This document shows positions 35,230 to 45,793 of a stretch of DNA of 64,000 nucleotides, in pieces. The notes under the pieces were generated by a model. The model worked only from the letters and a program-made list of their open reading frames with translations. It searched no databases and was not told the origin of the DNA. Location: NCBI RefSeq assembly GCF_008831285.2, contig NC_045144.1, positions 930,001 through 994,000 of the forward strand, read 5' to 3'. Within the stretch, counting starts at the first letter, position 1, and every line of letters begins with the position of its first letter. The position numbers were made by a program, and so were the translations under genes. This DNA comes from Nymphaea colorata. Lineage: Eukaryota > Streptophyta > Magnoliopsida > Nymphaeales > Nymphaeaceae.

Positions 35230-35329
35230 NNNNNNNNNNNNNNNNNNNNNNNNNNNNNNNNNNNNNNNNNNNNNNNNNNNNNNNNNNNNNNNNNNNNNNN
35301 NNNNNNNNNNNNNNNNNNNNNNNNNNNNN
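35230..35329. other. Assembly gap, 100 N
   Basis: Exactly 100 undetermined bases, a conventional placeholder length. Continuity between the protease remnant on the left and the copia element on the right is not shown by sequence. Confidence 1.
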
Positions 35330-38022
35330 TTCTAAAGATAATGGAGTCTATTTTGAGTTTCGTCCTAATATGTGCTATGTTAAGCAGCAAGGAATAGGAA
35401 AAATTCTTCATCAAGGAACTAGTAGAGATGGCTATATAAGATAGACCTTAATAGCAGGAAAAAGGAAGCGCAACTTGGAGAAAGGCAGACTATTGGGCAA
35501 TGGCACAAAAGACTTGGTCACCCTTCATTTTCCATTGTTAAGAAGGTTTTGAACAAGTGCTATTTGTCTTATTATGATGATTGATTGTTTGAATTATTTG
35601 TGTGAAGCTTGTCAAAAAGCTAAGAGTCAAACTTTCATTTAATGCTAGCACAAATAAGGTGAAATGCCCGCTTGAACTCATTTATGCTGATGTATGGGGT
35701 CCAGCTCCGGTGGAGAGTGTGAATAGTTTTAAGTACTACGTGATTTTTATGGATGCCTTTTCATGGTATACTTGGATTTATTTGATGAAGAAAAAATCAG
35801 ACGTTATTCATGATTTCAATGCTTTCAAGGAACTTTCTAAAAATCTCACTGGACACAAGATAAAATATTTTCACTCAGATTGGGGAGGAGAATTTCAAGG
35901 ACTTCAATCATACCTTATCGATAATGAGATTGGACATAGAATATCATGTCCTCATACCCCTGAACAAAATAGAGCAGCTGAAAGGAGACATAAACATATT
36001 TTTGAAACAAGTTTATTTCTAATGGCAGAAGGTAATATTCTCAAGAACTTTTGGTCTTATACTTTTTGTACAAGTTTATCTCTAGTTTTCGGTAAAATCT
36101 ATATTTAAATGCATGCCTAATTTAATGAGAGAAAATTTCCTTTTATTGATACTCAAGAAACTAGAACTCAAGATCTAGAAAGTCAAAACCTCCACAATAT
36201 TATTGGAACCCTTACTTTAGTTTGAAACAAATAGTGAATATCAATCTAAAACTCTTAGAAATGAGGAGTCAACCCAATCCAATGAAAATGAACCAAATCA
36301 AGAACAAGTTCATCCTGTGACTACTAGATCTCAAGTGAGAACCTTCAAACCTAATCCTAAATACAATGAGTTTCATACATATTTTTCTAGCAAACACTAT
36401 CTTTCAAAAGCTTTTGTCTCTATTCTTCTTGAAGACAAAGAAACCCCAAATTTCAAGGAAGCATATGAAGATGAAAATTGGAGGAAGGCCATGCAAGAAG
36501 CATATGATGTTCTCATTCGAAACAATACTTGGAAACTTATTCCAAAGAAAGAAGCCAAACACATTTAGGACGTAAATGGGTGTTCAAAATCAAGCGAAAG
36601 GCAGATGGATCGTTGGAAAGATATAAAGCTAGACTCGTCGCCAAGGGGTACAGTAAAAAAGAAGAAATTGACTATACTGAAACCTTCAGCCCTGTTATAA
36701 AGCATACTACAATTCAGACAGTATTGACTATTTCTATTAGTCATAAATGAAAATACATCAGCTGGATATTCAAAATGCATTTCTATATGGATCTATTGCA
36801 GAAGAAGTTTATATGGTTTAACCACCCAGATTTCAAAATCATTCTTTCCAAATCATGTATGCAAGCTTGAACGTGCTTTATATGGTTTAAAATAGGCTCC
36901 TAGGGCATGGTTTCCCGTCTTAGTCTATTCCTCCAAAATCTTGGTTTTAAAAGGGCTCAAACAGATTCATCTCTTTTTATTTTGAGAAAAAGAGAAATAC
37001 TCCATATGTTTTGGTATACGTGGATGACATGATCATAATAGGAAGCTTACCTGAATATATTCATAAAATTATTTATCAATTCAAAAGTGAATTTGCCATT
37101 AAAGATTTGGGTGAGCTTAATTTCTTTTTGGGCATAGAAGCAAAAAGAATTGACAATAAGCTAATATTGTCTCAAAGGAGATATATATTTAAGCTTCTCA
37201 AAAGAACAAATATCTTTGGAGCTAAGGGAGTTTCAACTCCCATTGCATGCTCCCCTGCTTCATCTGCTCAAACTGGATCAAATTTTTATGATCCAATTCT
37301 TTATCGCAGCATTGTTGGTGCTCTTCAATATTCTACTATGACTCATCCAGACATCTCTTATGCTATCAACAAGGTTTGTCAATATATGTATCATCCTACT
37401 GATGCCCATTGGGATGTCGTAAAGAGAAACCTAAGATATTTGAAACACACTATTGATTATGGTCTTGTTATTAGACCTAGTTCAGTTCTTAATATTAATG
37501 CTTACAGTGATACAGATTGGGCAGGATGTCTTGATGATAGACGGCCTATAGGTGGACATGTAGTGTTTATTGGATCTAATCTAGTTATATGGAGTGCTAA
37601 AAAGCAATCAGTTATCTCTTGTTCTAGCACTGAAGCTGAGTATCGATCTATTGCCAATACCACTACTGAAATCATGTGGTTATAATTTTTATTAAAAGAA
37701 CTTTGTGTTTTTCAATCACAACCTCCCATATTATGGTGCAACAACATCGCACAGCCTATCTTGCAGCTCACCCTGTGTATCATAGCCGCAGCAAACACAT
37801 AGAGATTGACCTTCATTTTTTTCTAGAAAAATGGCCAAAGGAGATTTGAAAATTCAATACATCTCTTCTAAAGATCAGGTTGCTGATATTTTAACTAAGC
37901 CACTTAGTAAGCAGCACCATTATCAAATAATTAACAAGCTCAATCTTATTGCTGGAGCATTGAGCTTGTGGGGGGATGTTAACAGAAGTACCAAGAAGGC
38001 TCTCAAGGTGAATTACTTAGGA

Positions 38023-38188
38023 GATAAAAAGTCATGTCTCTTAAGGGATGAAAAGTCATGTATGTTGGGAGATGAAAAGTCATGTCTCTTGGGAGATGAA
38101 AAGACATGTCTCTTGAGAGACGAAAAGTCATGTCTGTTGAAATATGAAAAGTCATGTCTGTTGAAAGATGAAAAGTTGTCTCTTGGGA
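38023..38188 (+). repeat. Seven-unit 24-bp tandem repeat in the LTR U3
   Basis: Units start at 38023, 38047, 38071, 38095, 38119, 38143 and 38167, around a consensus beginning GATGAAAAGTCATGTCTCTT. The last unit is shortened. Being 24 bases long, the array stays in frame after RNase H and gives an accidental DEKSCLLG-type octapeptide repeat. Its position just upstream of the TATA box suggests an enhancer-like array. Confidence 0.9.
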
Positions 38189-38213
38189 ATTAGAGACCCT
38201 TATGTAACTTCTC

Positions 38214-38221
38214 TATATAAA
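38214..38221 (+). promoter_or_regulatory. LTR TATA box
   Basis: TATATAAA lies within the LTR about 130 bases before its end and downstream of the 24-bp array, as expected for the U3/R promoter of a copia LTR. Confidence 0.65.
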
Positions 38222-38342
38222 GGCGCCTCTCCACCAAAGGAATGCAAGCAAGAAATAATAGAGCAGTGGACGTAGGCATATTGGCTGAACCACTTTAAAA
38301 ATTCATGTCCCTTTAATTACTTTTTCATTTTGATTTCTAACA

Positions 38343-39268
38343 CAGAGAACTCTACGGCGCAACCAAAGGTTTCAAGGAGGAGTTGGGGAAAGGAGGGTTT
38401 GGCAGTGTCTACAAAGGTGTGCTTTCCAGGAGCGGAATCGAGGTTGCAGTTAAGAGAGTATCGCATGGTTCAAAGCAAGGGATGAGGGAGTTTGTGGTGG
38501 AAATATCAAGCCTGGGGAGGATGAGGCACAGGATCGTGGTCCAATTGCATGGTTGGTGTAGACGATGCGATGACCTGCTCCTGGCTTATGAATTCATGCC
38601 ATATGGGAGTATAGACAATTTTCTTTTTGATGTGAAAGGTAGAAGCCTGAGTTGGGAACAGAGGTTCAAGATTCTAAAGGGAATTGCTTCCGGCCTGCTG
38701 TATCTTCATGAAGAGTGGGAGCAAGTGGTTGTGCACAGAGATGTTAAAGCAAGTAACGTGTTGTTAGATGGTGATCTAATGGCAGGTTGGGTGATTTTGG
38801 TCTTTCCAGACTCTATGAGCATGGGCCACCCCAAGGCAACCCAAATCGTTGGGAGTTTTGGGTACATGGCGCCGGAGTTCTCCAGCACCTGGAAGTCCAG
38901 CACGAGTGCCAATGTCTACTCTTATGGTGCTTTGCTCCTAAAGGTGGCCTACGGAAGGAGGCCTATTGAGCCGGAGAGACATTGTGAAGAGATGTTCTAT
39001 TGGAGTTAGTCCACTCTTTGTGGAAGGATGGACGTATACTGGACGCCATGGGCAAAAGGCTTGGGAATAGCTACGTGGTGGAGGAAGTAGAGTTGTGCTG
39101 AAGCTTGGCATTCTCTGTTCACAGGCTGCACCTGAATCAAGGCCAATCATGCGGCAATTAACTCAGTATCTTGACCATGACGCCTCATTACAATCTAGAA
39201 TGCCAGAATCTTGTTATTCAAGACGATCCAGGCTTGGACCAAATAATTGTGTAGTACCCTTCCTCTGA
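38343..39268 (+). pseudogene. L-type lectin receptor kinase, kinase-domain pseudogene
   Basis: The first codons after the LTR read ELYGATKGF, then GKGGFGSVYKGVL, VAVKRVSHGSKQGMREFVVE, LHGWCRR, LAYEFMPYGS, HRDVKASNVLLD, DFGLSRLYEHG, SFGYMAPE, YSYGALLLKVAYGRRPIEP, LWKDGRILDAMG and RPIMRQLTQYL. This is the kinase domain of LecRKs, plasma-membrane immune and pollen receptors. Lectin and transmembrane parts are absent. One frameshift before DFG and a second just after LYEHG cancel each other. Further shifts at about 39005 and about 39095 break the C-lobe. The lysine, HRD aspartate and DFG are all present, so decay is modest. The copia element apparently inserted into or next to the YKELYGAT exon. 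Confidence 0.92.
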
Positions 39269-40446
39269 GAACCTGTCACCAACTTTAGGAAACTCAGGCC
39301 TGTAACCTATGAACACAACTGCAGCACGTCGTTGCAGACACATCAATCGAAAGTCATAGATCAGTAAATCATTTCGCAAGTTGTCAAATACAGAATACCA
39401 TGCTTTGCTTTAGGTTCTTCATGTCTGGTTCGCTATAAGATCTCTCATGTCGTTATTTTTGGAGCCGAGTGCGAGCCCATACCCCGTTTCTCTACTCTTT
39501 GTATAGGCTTGGCCTACAAAATGTTTGTATGATTTTATACCAGCAGTGTAATATAAAATAAACTAATTACCTAATGACGATCGTTTTTTTTTTCTGTTTT
39601 AGTTTTTTCCTGAATCAAGGGTACAGAATAGATTATCTCATTTTTCACATTAATTTATCTTTGTTTTCTCGCTGTGCATTTTAGATGTTTGAATGTATAC
39701 TTGTGATATTGCTATAAATATAAGGTCATTTTTTCTTTACCATTATATAATTTCTATTAATTTTCATGTTATTTTTATTTATTTATTTGTACTTCCTATA
39801 CTACTAGTGTTCACTTGTAATTTCTTTGCTTCTATAGTTACTTTGTAAGCGTATGCTTCTTGGATCAAAGAACAATTAAAGAAAACTAGGAAGTATTTCA
39901 AACTTGTAAGAAATCTAGGGTCAGTAAATAACACCAAATATGTGTTGGTGGTACTAGCGGTAACACCATGCATCAGATGACTAAAAGGAAAAGAGTAAAA
40001 ATTGTCGAGAATGTATGAATTTTCTACTGCTTATTGATGATCAACATGCTGCAGGCGTTGCCAACCTACAAGAAAGGTCAGCTGGTAAAGGATGTGTGCA
40101 CATGAAGTATATAGGTTACATGTTTTCTCATTCAAGCAAAAAACTGCTGGGGGTGCAAACACAGGTCTCCTTCTTAGTTATGTTATGCCCCAATTTTATC
40201 CCATTTTCCACATAACTTGATTCTCCATCTTGTGTTGATCTTCATGGCTGGCTTCTATTTGATTGGGATGGTGTCCAGGTACTTGGCTACAGATTTGCTT
40301 CCCTTTGTTTTTCTGTATCTAAGATTTCAAGTATGAATTGACGGAGCCAACCAAGTAGATAAAACTTGATAATCATAGTGTGAAATATAATTTAGGTGAT
40401 GGATTTATGCCTTCTCATTATTCATACAGTCGACTCATGCTTCTTT
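39269..40446. other. Unassigned AT-rich DNA
   Basis: About 1.2 kb with no recognisable gene or element between the lectin kinase remnant and the next LTR. Confidence 0.5.
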
Positions 40447-40798
40447 TGTTGGTAATAAACAATAAAGGAACACAAGAGAGCACTCATACAACTCACGACT
40501 CCCATAAGGCTACCTTGGCACACTTTACACGATACAAATGGCACAAACCAATGCACCTATTTATAGGCTACCTCAAGACACTCAACTTATAACTCATAAA
40601 CCTCCACACTAATGGTCATTACAAACATGATATTAAAAGATATTAAAAAATAAAAACCTCCCCATTACCACAATTTATTATGTCATAACTATTGACATTA
40701 AACTCTTAATTCACTATGCCATAACACTGTGACATTAAAAAAAAACTACAATATTTATTCCACATATTTACTAAAATTGTTTGCATCATATTTTAACA
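40447..40798 (-). repeat. 3' LTR of the minus-strand copia
   Basis: On the minus strand it starts TGTTAAAATATG and ends TTACCAACA (352 bases), directly after the RNase H tail. A TATAAATA box lies near 40557-40566 on the minus strand. I see no second copy in the window. Confidence 0.7.
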
Positions 40799-42690
40799 CT
40801 CTTATTTGATGCAAAACTTGATACTCCAAGAGATGACCTGAATTTTACGAACTTTGAATGGTTGAGTGCTTTCGTAAATCTGTCTGCAACTTGATCATTT
40901 GTTGAACAATATTTCATTATTATCATTTCATCAATAACAGCTTCAAGACAAAGTATGACACAAATGTGTTTAGCTCTTCTGTGGGATACCAGATTATTTG
41001 TCATGATGATTGTTGCATGATTATCACAAAAAAGTTCAGTCGCCTCATCTTGTTTTTGTGCAAGTCCCTCAAAATTTTTCGAATCCAAATAGCTTGACAT
41101 GCAGATGTGGTGGCTGCAATATACTTGCTTCAGAAGATGATAGAGTTATAGTTGTTTACATTTTAGACATCTACTACAAAGCCCCCGATCCAAGAATAAA
41201 AGCATATTCACTTGTGCTTTTTCTGTCATCAACAAAACCAGCCAGAAGCTGTCAAAAAAGCCAATTAACTTAAAATTGGAATTAGATCGAACCAAATCCT
41301 ATAGTTAAATGTTGATCAGATGTAACAAAGGATCTGTTTTGCTGCTCCAAAATGATGTATTGATGGACAATACAAAAACCTTGAAATCAGACTAACTGGG
41401 TACACAATATCTGGGCGTGTCTATGTGAGGTACATTAATTTCCAACTGGACTTCCGTATAACTTCTCATCAGCTTTCACAGTACCATCATTTATCGTTAA
41501 CTTCTCATGAGAGTGAAACATAATTTGCATAATAACACATTAAATTTCTGAAGTATGTTAAAAACATAGTCTTCTTGAGAAATAAAAATTCCATCGTTGT
41601 TCTGAGTTTTTAGTCTATTGAACCTGAAGTTCAAGAACATAATGTAACAATCCCAGATATGACATGTCAAATTCACACGTCATGATTATCTTAAATTTTT
41701 CAATGAGAATATTAAAGGAATTGTATAAATGATGTTATCTACATAAACACATACTATGAGAATATCATTACATATTCCCTTTATGTATAAGTGGGTTCAC
41801 TTTCGCTTTTGTGAAAACCATTATGCATTAAGTATGTATCTAGTCTCTCATACCAAGCTCATGGTGCTTGCCTAAGTCATAAAGAGTTTTTTCAATCCTT
41901 GTACCTTCTCTTCTTTTCCATTAATAACAAATCCCTATGGTTGGCAAACATATACTTCTTCTTTAAAAAGCCATTTAAAAATGCAGACTTCATATCAAAC
42001 TAAAAAAACTAACCATTTCGTATGAGAAGAAATGCTAAAATGATTCTAATAGTTTCAAAACATGCAATAGAAAAAAAAGTTTCTGAAAATTTTACCCCAT
42101 ATATTTGAGCATACATTTTTGCGACAAGTCTTGCTTTATATTTTTGCATGCTTCCATCAACATTGTATTTTATTTATATAGACCTATTTTAACACCAATG
42201 GCATTTTGGCCATCTGGTAGATCTACAAGTTTCCAAGTGTCATTCCTTTGAATGGCCATTATTTCTTCTTCCATGGATTTCTCTCATTCTTGTTTTCTGC
42301 AAACATCTTCAAAACATGTTGGTTTTGTAACCATCAAAGCAAGTGCACAACTATAAAGATTATCAATTCTCTTTACCTTTCTTCAAGGACTATCACTATC
42401 CATAATGGGTCTAATATTTTGGTTTCTTTAGCTCTCCAAGGAAATGATGTTGTTGGTGGAGGCTGAGATTCATCTTTTTCAAATTAGTTTGGTTCATTTA
42501 GGTCATTTTCAATAACCAAGTCTATTTTTGTTAACTTACTTCCAAAAACTATTTTCATCAAAAATAACATCTCACCGAATAATAAGTTTCTTGGTATCAG
42601 GGTTATACAATGATACCCTTTCGTAACATCTGAATATCCAACAAATATACTTTTTCACTTTTCTTGTCCAACTTAGTATGCTCACTTGAA
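40447..42690 (-). mobile_element. Ty1/copia 3' half, minus strand, degenerate
   Basis: Reading the minus strand from 42690 downward: KSIFVGYSDVTKGY (integrase C-terminus), DVIFDE-like remains, MEEEIMAIQRNDTWKLVDL (RT entry), AWYERLDTYLM, YVDN in place of YVDD, then RNase H remains including ELFCDNHATIIMTNN and KYCSTNDQVADRFTKAL near 40880-41050. Many stops and shifts are present throughout. The 3' LTR follows at 40447-40798. Gag, protease and the integrase core are missing. A plus-strand copia piece starts within about 90 bases of the truncated end. Confidence 0.88.
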
Positions 42691-42775
42691 TCAATTAAAG
42701 CATATGAAATACATTAAAAAACTCAGAAATTAGTTACATTAGGTTTGTGTTTCCACCAAGGTTAATAGGGTGTTC

Positions 42776-43120
42776 GATTGCGTATTGTTTTAATTGCTAT
42801 GACATGTTGCACCTATGAACTTGTATGGATCAAATCATTATTGACAGACATGAATATCCTAGTTAGTCAACCCATGGAGCTCAAATGTGACAACATGGCA
42901 GCAATGCATATAAGTGTGAATCTGATATTTCATGAAAGAATTAAACATATAAAGTGGACTGCAATTTTGTCTGTGAGAAGATTCAAAGCAAATAAATATT
43001 CACCACATGTTAGCAGTTGAGTTCAACTTGCAGACATTTTTACCAAGTCCCTACACTGTGATCAGTAAAAGAAGATAATTGACAAGTTGGCGCAGATTAG
43101 CACCTGCACTCCAACTTTAA
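42776..43120 (+). mobile_element. Ty1/copia RNase H fragment, plus strand
   Basis: The frame reads TYELVWIKSLLTDMNI, LKCDNMAAMHISVN and FHERIKHI, with LADIFTKSL after a stop. These are the conserved C-terminal RNase H motifs of copia pol. Nothing upstream is left. GGAGAGCATG just after it may be the purine tract and LTR start. Confidence 0.82.
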
Positions 43121-43495
43121 GGAGAGCATGCTAGTATATACCATTGAAGTTCCCTGTCTTTTTCATGTAATCCTCATTCCGTTGTAGGAGGAATATAGTT
43201 TTGGGCAAGGTCATGTCAGTTTCCCAGTAAACAAAAAAATGTTTCTTCCTTGAGTAGGAAGGGTGCCTCCTACTCATTATACTTTGATGAGGGCCATTCC
43301 CTTTAATGGTCATCATTGTAATGGTGAAAGAAGGTGAATGAAAAGTAGCAGTGTAAGATTTCCTCACTATGGATGTAGACTGTATTGCCTAACCACACAA
43401 GGTTGGTGTGCTTGTGCTAATTGCTTGAATAGATCTCTTTTAAGAAGATAATTTATGATGGTTCCCTATTATATAAAATAGTTATATATTTTTTT

Positions 43496-43590
43496 CATTA
43501 GGGGCTGTGAAGTTTAAGGACTCCCATTTCAAGAAGCAGATTAAGGTTAAAGGACAACGACTCACACCCTACGTCAAGGGAGTACCATAA
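43496..43590 (+). mobile_element. Short Ty3/gypsy integrase C-terminal fragment
   Basis: GAVKFKDSHFKKQIKVKGQR followed by LTPYVKG resembles the end of the integrase in Athila/Tat-type gypsy elements. It is only about 30 residues long and ends in a stop, so family assignment is tentative. Confidence 0.5.
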
Positions 43591-43904
43591 GCTACTGATC
43601 TTGAAGACATCAACCCATGGTAGACGTGACATAAGCATGAGGATATCTAACTAGAGCACTTGTGTATCATATATATACTATACTAGTTTAGTTAGTAGTT
43701 AATTACTTTGCTTTCATTTATTTTTGTATACTTCATCCATGCATTGACCAATTGTGTTTTAGTGGTGAGTAGTTTTGTTAGACAAATGGATGTTTCAAGC
43801 ATCTTATTTGGGGCTACTCAACAAGTAGTGCTTTGAGTAATCATAATTATGGTTCGTTGATGATGTAGAAAACTACATTTTCTATAAACACAGTGGTGGT
43901 GCAT

Positions 43905-44141
43905 ACTATAAAATCGTACCTGACATCAATATGTTTTGTCATCTCATGATACAACTAATCTTTGGTCAAGTGAACGACACTTTGACTATCGTAATAAATA
44001 ATCAACTTTTCTTGACTTGTATAAAGTTACGATAACATGCCCCTCAACTACTGCTTACAAGATTGCTTCAAGTCATATAATGATTTCTTTAGAAAATACG
44101 CATGATTATCTTTTCCTTCAACAACAAAATCTTCAAATTGA

Positions 44142-44184
<43 letters not shown>

Positions 44185-44490
44185 ATATATATATATATAT
44201 ATAATATATATAATATATACATATATATATATATATTCTTTTAATAATTTACCAAATAAAAATGTTATTTTAACGTCAAGCTATTCTAATTTCATATCAT
44301 ACATGGCAACTAAAGCAAGTATAGAACTATGCTGATCAACAAGAGAAAAAAATATCACTAAAATTAGTTTCTTCTACCTAGTTGTAGCCTTTTGCAACTA
44401 ACCATGCTTTGTCCTTTGCATCTACTAACTGTGAGGTACCTTCCTTTTTCTTAAAGACACACTTGCAAAAAATTATCATCTTGTCCTTAA
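43905..44490 (-). mobile_element. Ty1/copia RT-RNase H fragment, minus strand, split by (TA)n
   Basis: Minus-strand motifs in order are KCVFKKKEG, LVAKGYN, a DVKITFLFGKLLK stretch, then the (TA)n tract, FLKKSLYDLKQS, and an RNase H piece with a KHIDV-like tail. All are copia RT and RNase H landmarks, separated by stops. The RNase H part (43905-44060) is repeated with few changes at 59533-59680. Confidence 0.82.
44143..44236. repeat. (TA)n microsatellite inside a copia fragment
   Basis: About 90 bases of almost pure TA interrupt the reverse transcriptase remnant at the position where the conserved EEIYM motif is expected. Confidence 0.92.
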
Positions 44491-44504
44491 GTAATTTACA
44501 GGCT

Positions 44505-45464
44505 TTCATGTTTGATTTCTATGCAGAGATTCAATTTCTTCATGCATCACAACTAGGGCTGAACACAAGCCAAGGGGAGTTCATGAAAAGTGGTAGAGGT
44601 ATTCAGCAAGGTAGTCTTTTATCACCTTTTCTTTTTTTGATTTGATGGAGAATTTTTCAAGGAGGTTCTAGGAAGAGGTGCTCCTAAGTATGGCTCTATC
44701 CCGTATGTTGATGATGTGTTGTTCTTCATGAAGGCTAATGATAAATTGCTAAGACATTTGCTGGGATGTCTAAATGAATTTAATAGAGGATCAGGTATGC
44801 AGATCGAATTTTGTATCAAGGAAGGCTCCAACATACTGACTGGAAGGAAGGGTAGTTTCTATTGGAGTATTTAGGACTGCCTCTATCCCCATATAGGCTA
44901 GAGGGAAATGTTTGGGCCCTTGTGGTTCTCAAAGTTCAGAAAAAATTGTGCTTATGGAAAGGAAGGCTATTGTCGTTTGAAGGAAAAAATTGCTTGATCA
45001 TTTTTTTCTTCACACTCTTATATATATAGGATGATGGTTCTATTAATATGCACGGAATGCCATAGTTAAAAATTTAAAGATGCTCATGTTGGGTTTTTGT
45101 GGGATAATTCAGAAGTTGGCCATAGATCCCATTTGGTTGCTTTGGAGGTTTTGGCTAGACCTCACTTGGAGGAAGGAGTTGGTTTTTGCAGATTAAAAGA
45201 TAAGAATGTGGGTAATCTTGCTTTTTTGGGATATAAGGCATTGACTGAGGATAATACATGGGCAAAACACCTGTAGACAAAAAGTATCTTAGTCTTATGA
45301 GTGCTTGGACTTGCAGGATTGAAAGCAAAGAGTCTCTAATTTGGAAGGACATTATGAAAATATGGAAGAGGGTTTGTAACAATATTTGTTGGCAGGTGAA
45401 AGATGGAAAGAAAGCCAATTTTTTATCTGTGGAATAATGGAATTCTATTGGAATGCATAGAGTT
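44505..45464 (+). mobile_element. LINE (L1-type) ORF2 fragment, part 1
   Basis: The plus strand reads GEFMKSGRGIQQGSLLSPFL (the LINE RT GxRQGxPLSP motif), then YVDDVLFFMKANDKLL (the usual YADD aspartate pair kept, with Val for Ala), and later ESLIWKDIMKIWKR and WQVKDGKKANF, the start of the C-terminal zf-RVT region. Stops and frameshifts show it is dead. The endonuclease and N-terminal RT are missing. The copia element at 45465 splits it, and the frame resumes at 50309. Confidence 0.85.
45460..45464. repeat. Target-site duplication GAGTT, left
   Basis: GAGTT directly precedes the 5' LTR and is repeated directly after the 3' LTR at 50309-50313. Confidence 0.85.
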
Positions 45465-45764
45465 TATTAACTCAGCTGAAATACACTCCAAAGAAAATCA
45501 GTATACATTAGATGTATTATGAAATATTTTTTATATCAGGCCTTGCGTGAAAGATTAGAAGTGGCTAGGCATGCTGGAACTCGTGGTGGAGCAGAGCAAT
45601 GCTGGAATTCGTGGTGGAGCAGTGCAACAACTATTTGTTATAACAGAAAATATCTTTTTAAGAATATTCTTTTGTTTTTAGTATATAAAGCACAGTTGTG
45701 CTCATTGTAAAGTAGTGCAACAGAAAAGCACAAATAGAAAAATAGAAGTTCTCTCTTTCCTTTA
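45465..45764 (+). repeat. 5' LTR of the complete copia
   Basis: 300 bases beginning TATTAACTCAGC and ending TTCCTTTA. The usual TG...CA ends are absent, but the boundaries are fixed by the target duplication on one side and the primer site on the other. A 28-base unit is repeated in tandem at 45571-45598 and 45599-45626. A TATA-like TATATAAAG lies near 45681-45689. Confidence 0.92.
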
Positions 45765-45776
45765 TGGTATCAGAGC
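45765..45776 (+). other. Primer-binding site, tRNA-iMet
   Basis: TGGTATCAGAGC is a perfect 12-base match to the plant initiator-Met primer site and abuts the LTR with no spacer. Confidence 0.92.
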
Positions 45777-45793
45777 TCGAGAGAGCAGCATCC

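Larger units (their letters stand above)
35330..38342 (+). mobile_element. Ty1/copia element, 5' truncated at the gap, degenerate pol and 3' LTR
   Basis: In order the plus strand shows a pre-integrase domain (QWHKRLGHPSFSIVKKV, CEACQKAK), the integrase core at 35602-36108 (YADVWGP, FHSDWGGEF, QNRAAERRHKH, so D, D and E are present), the RT entry ([12 protein letters not shown], then [20 protein letters not shown]), YVDDMIII at 37011 and RNase H (SDTDWAGC, CSSTEAEYRSI, DQVADILTKPLS). Several stops and frameshifts separate the pieces, for example TAG after EAKHI and the broken region 36750-37010. A purine run (GTGGGGGGA, 37969-37976) precedes the LTR. Gag, protease and 5' LTR would lie in or beyond the gap. 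Confidence 0.92.
37977..38342 (+). repeat. 3' LTR of the copia element
   Basis: 366 bases beginning TGTTAAC and ending CTAACA, so the terminal inverted TGTTA/TAACA is perfect. It lies directly after the purine tract. The U3 part holds seven 24-base repeats, and a TATATAAA box lies at 38214-38221. The next base starts the lectin receptor kinase remnant. Confidence 0.85.

Noticed and set aside
38021-38190. Regular 24-bp repeats considered as a CRISPR-like array
   Set aside because: The units are contiguous with no spacers and lie in a plant retrotransposon LTR.
37831-38193. 120-codon frame with a DEKSCLLG octapeptide repeat as a possible new repeat protein
   Set aside because: The first third is copia RNase H, and the repeat is translation of the 24-bp U3 array beyond the RNase H terminus within the LTR.
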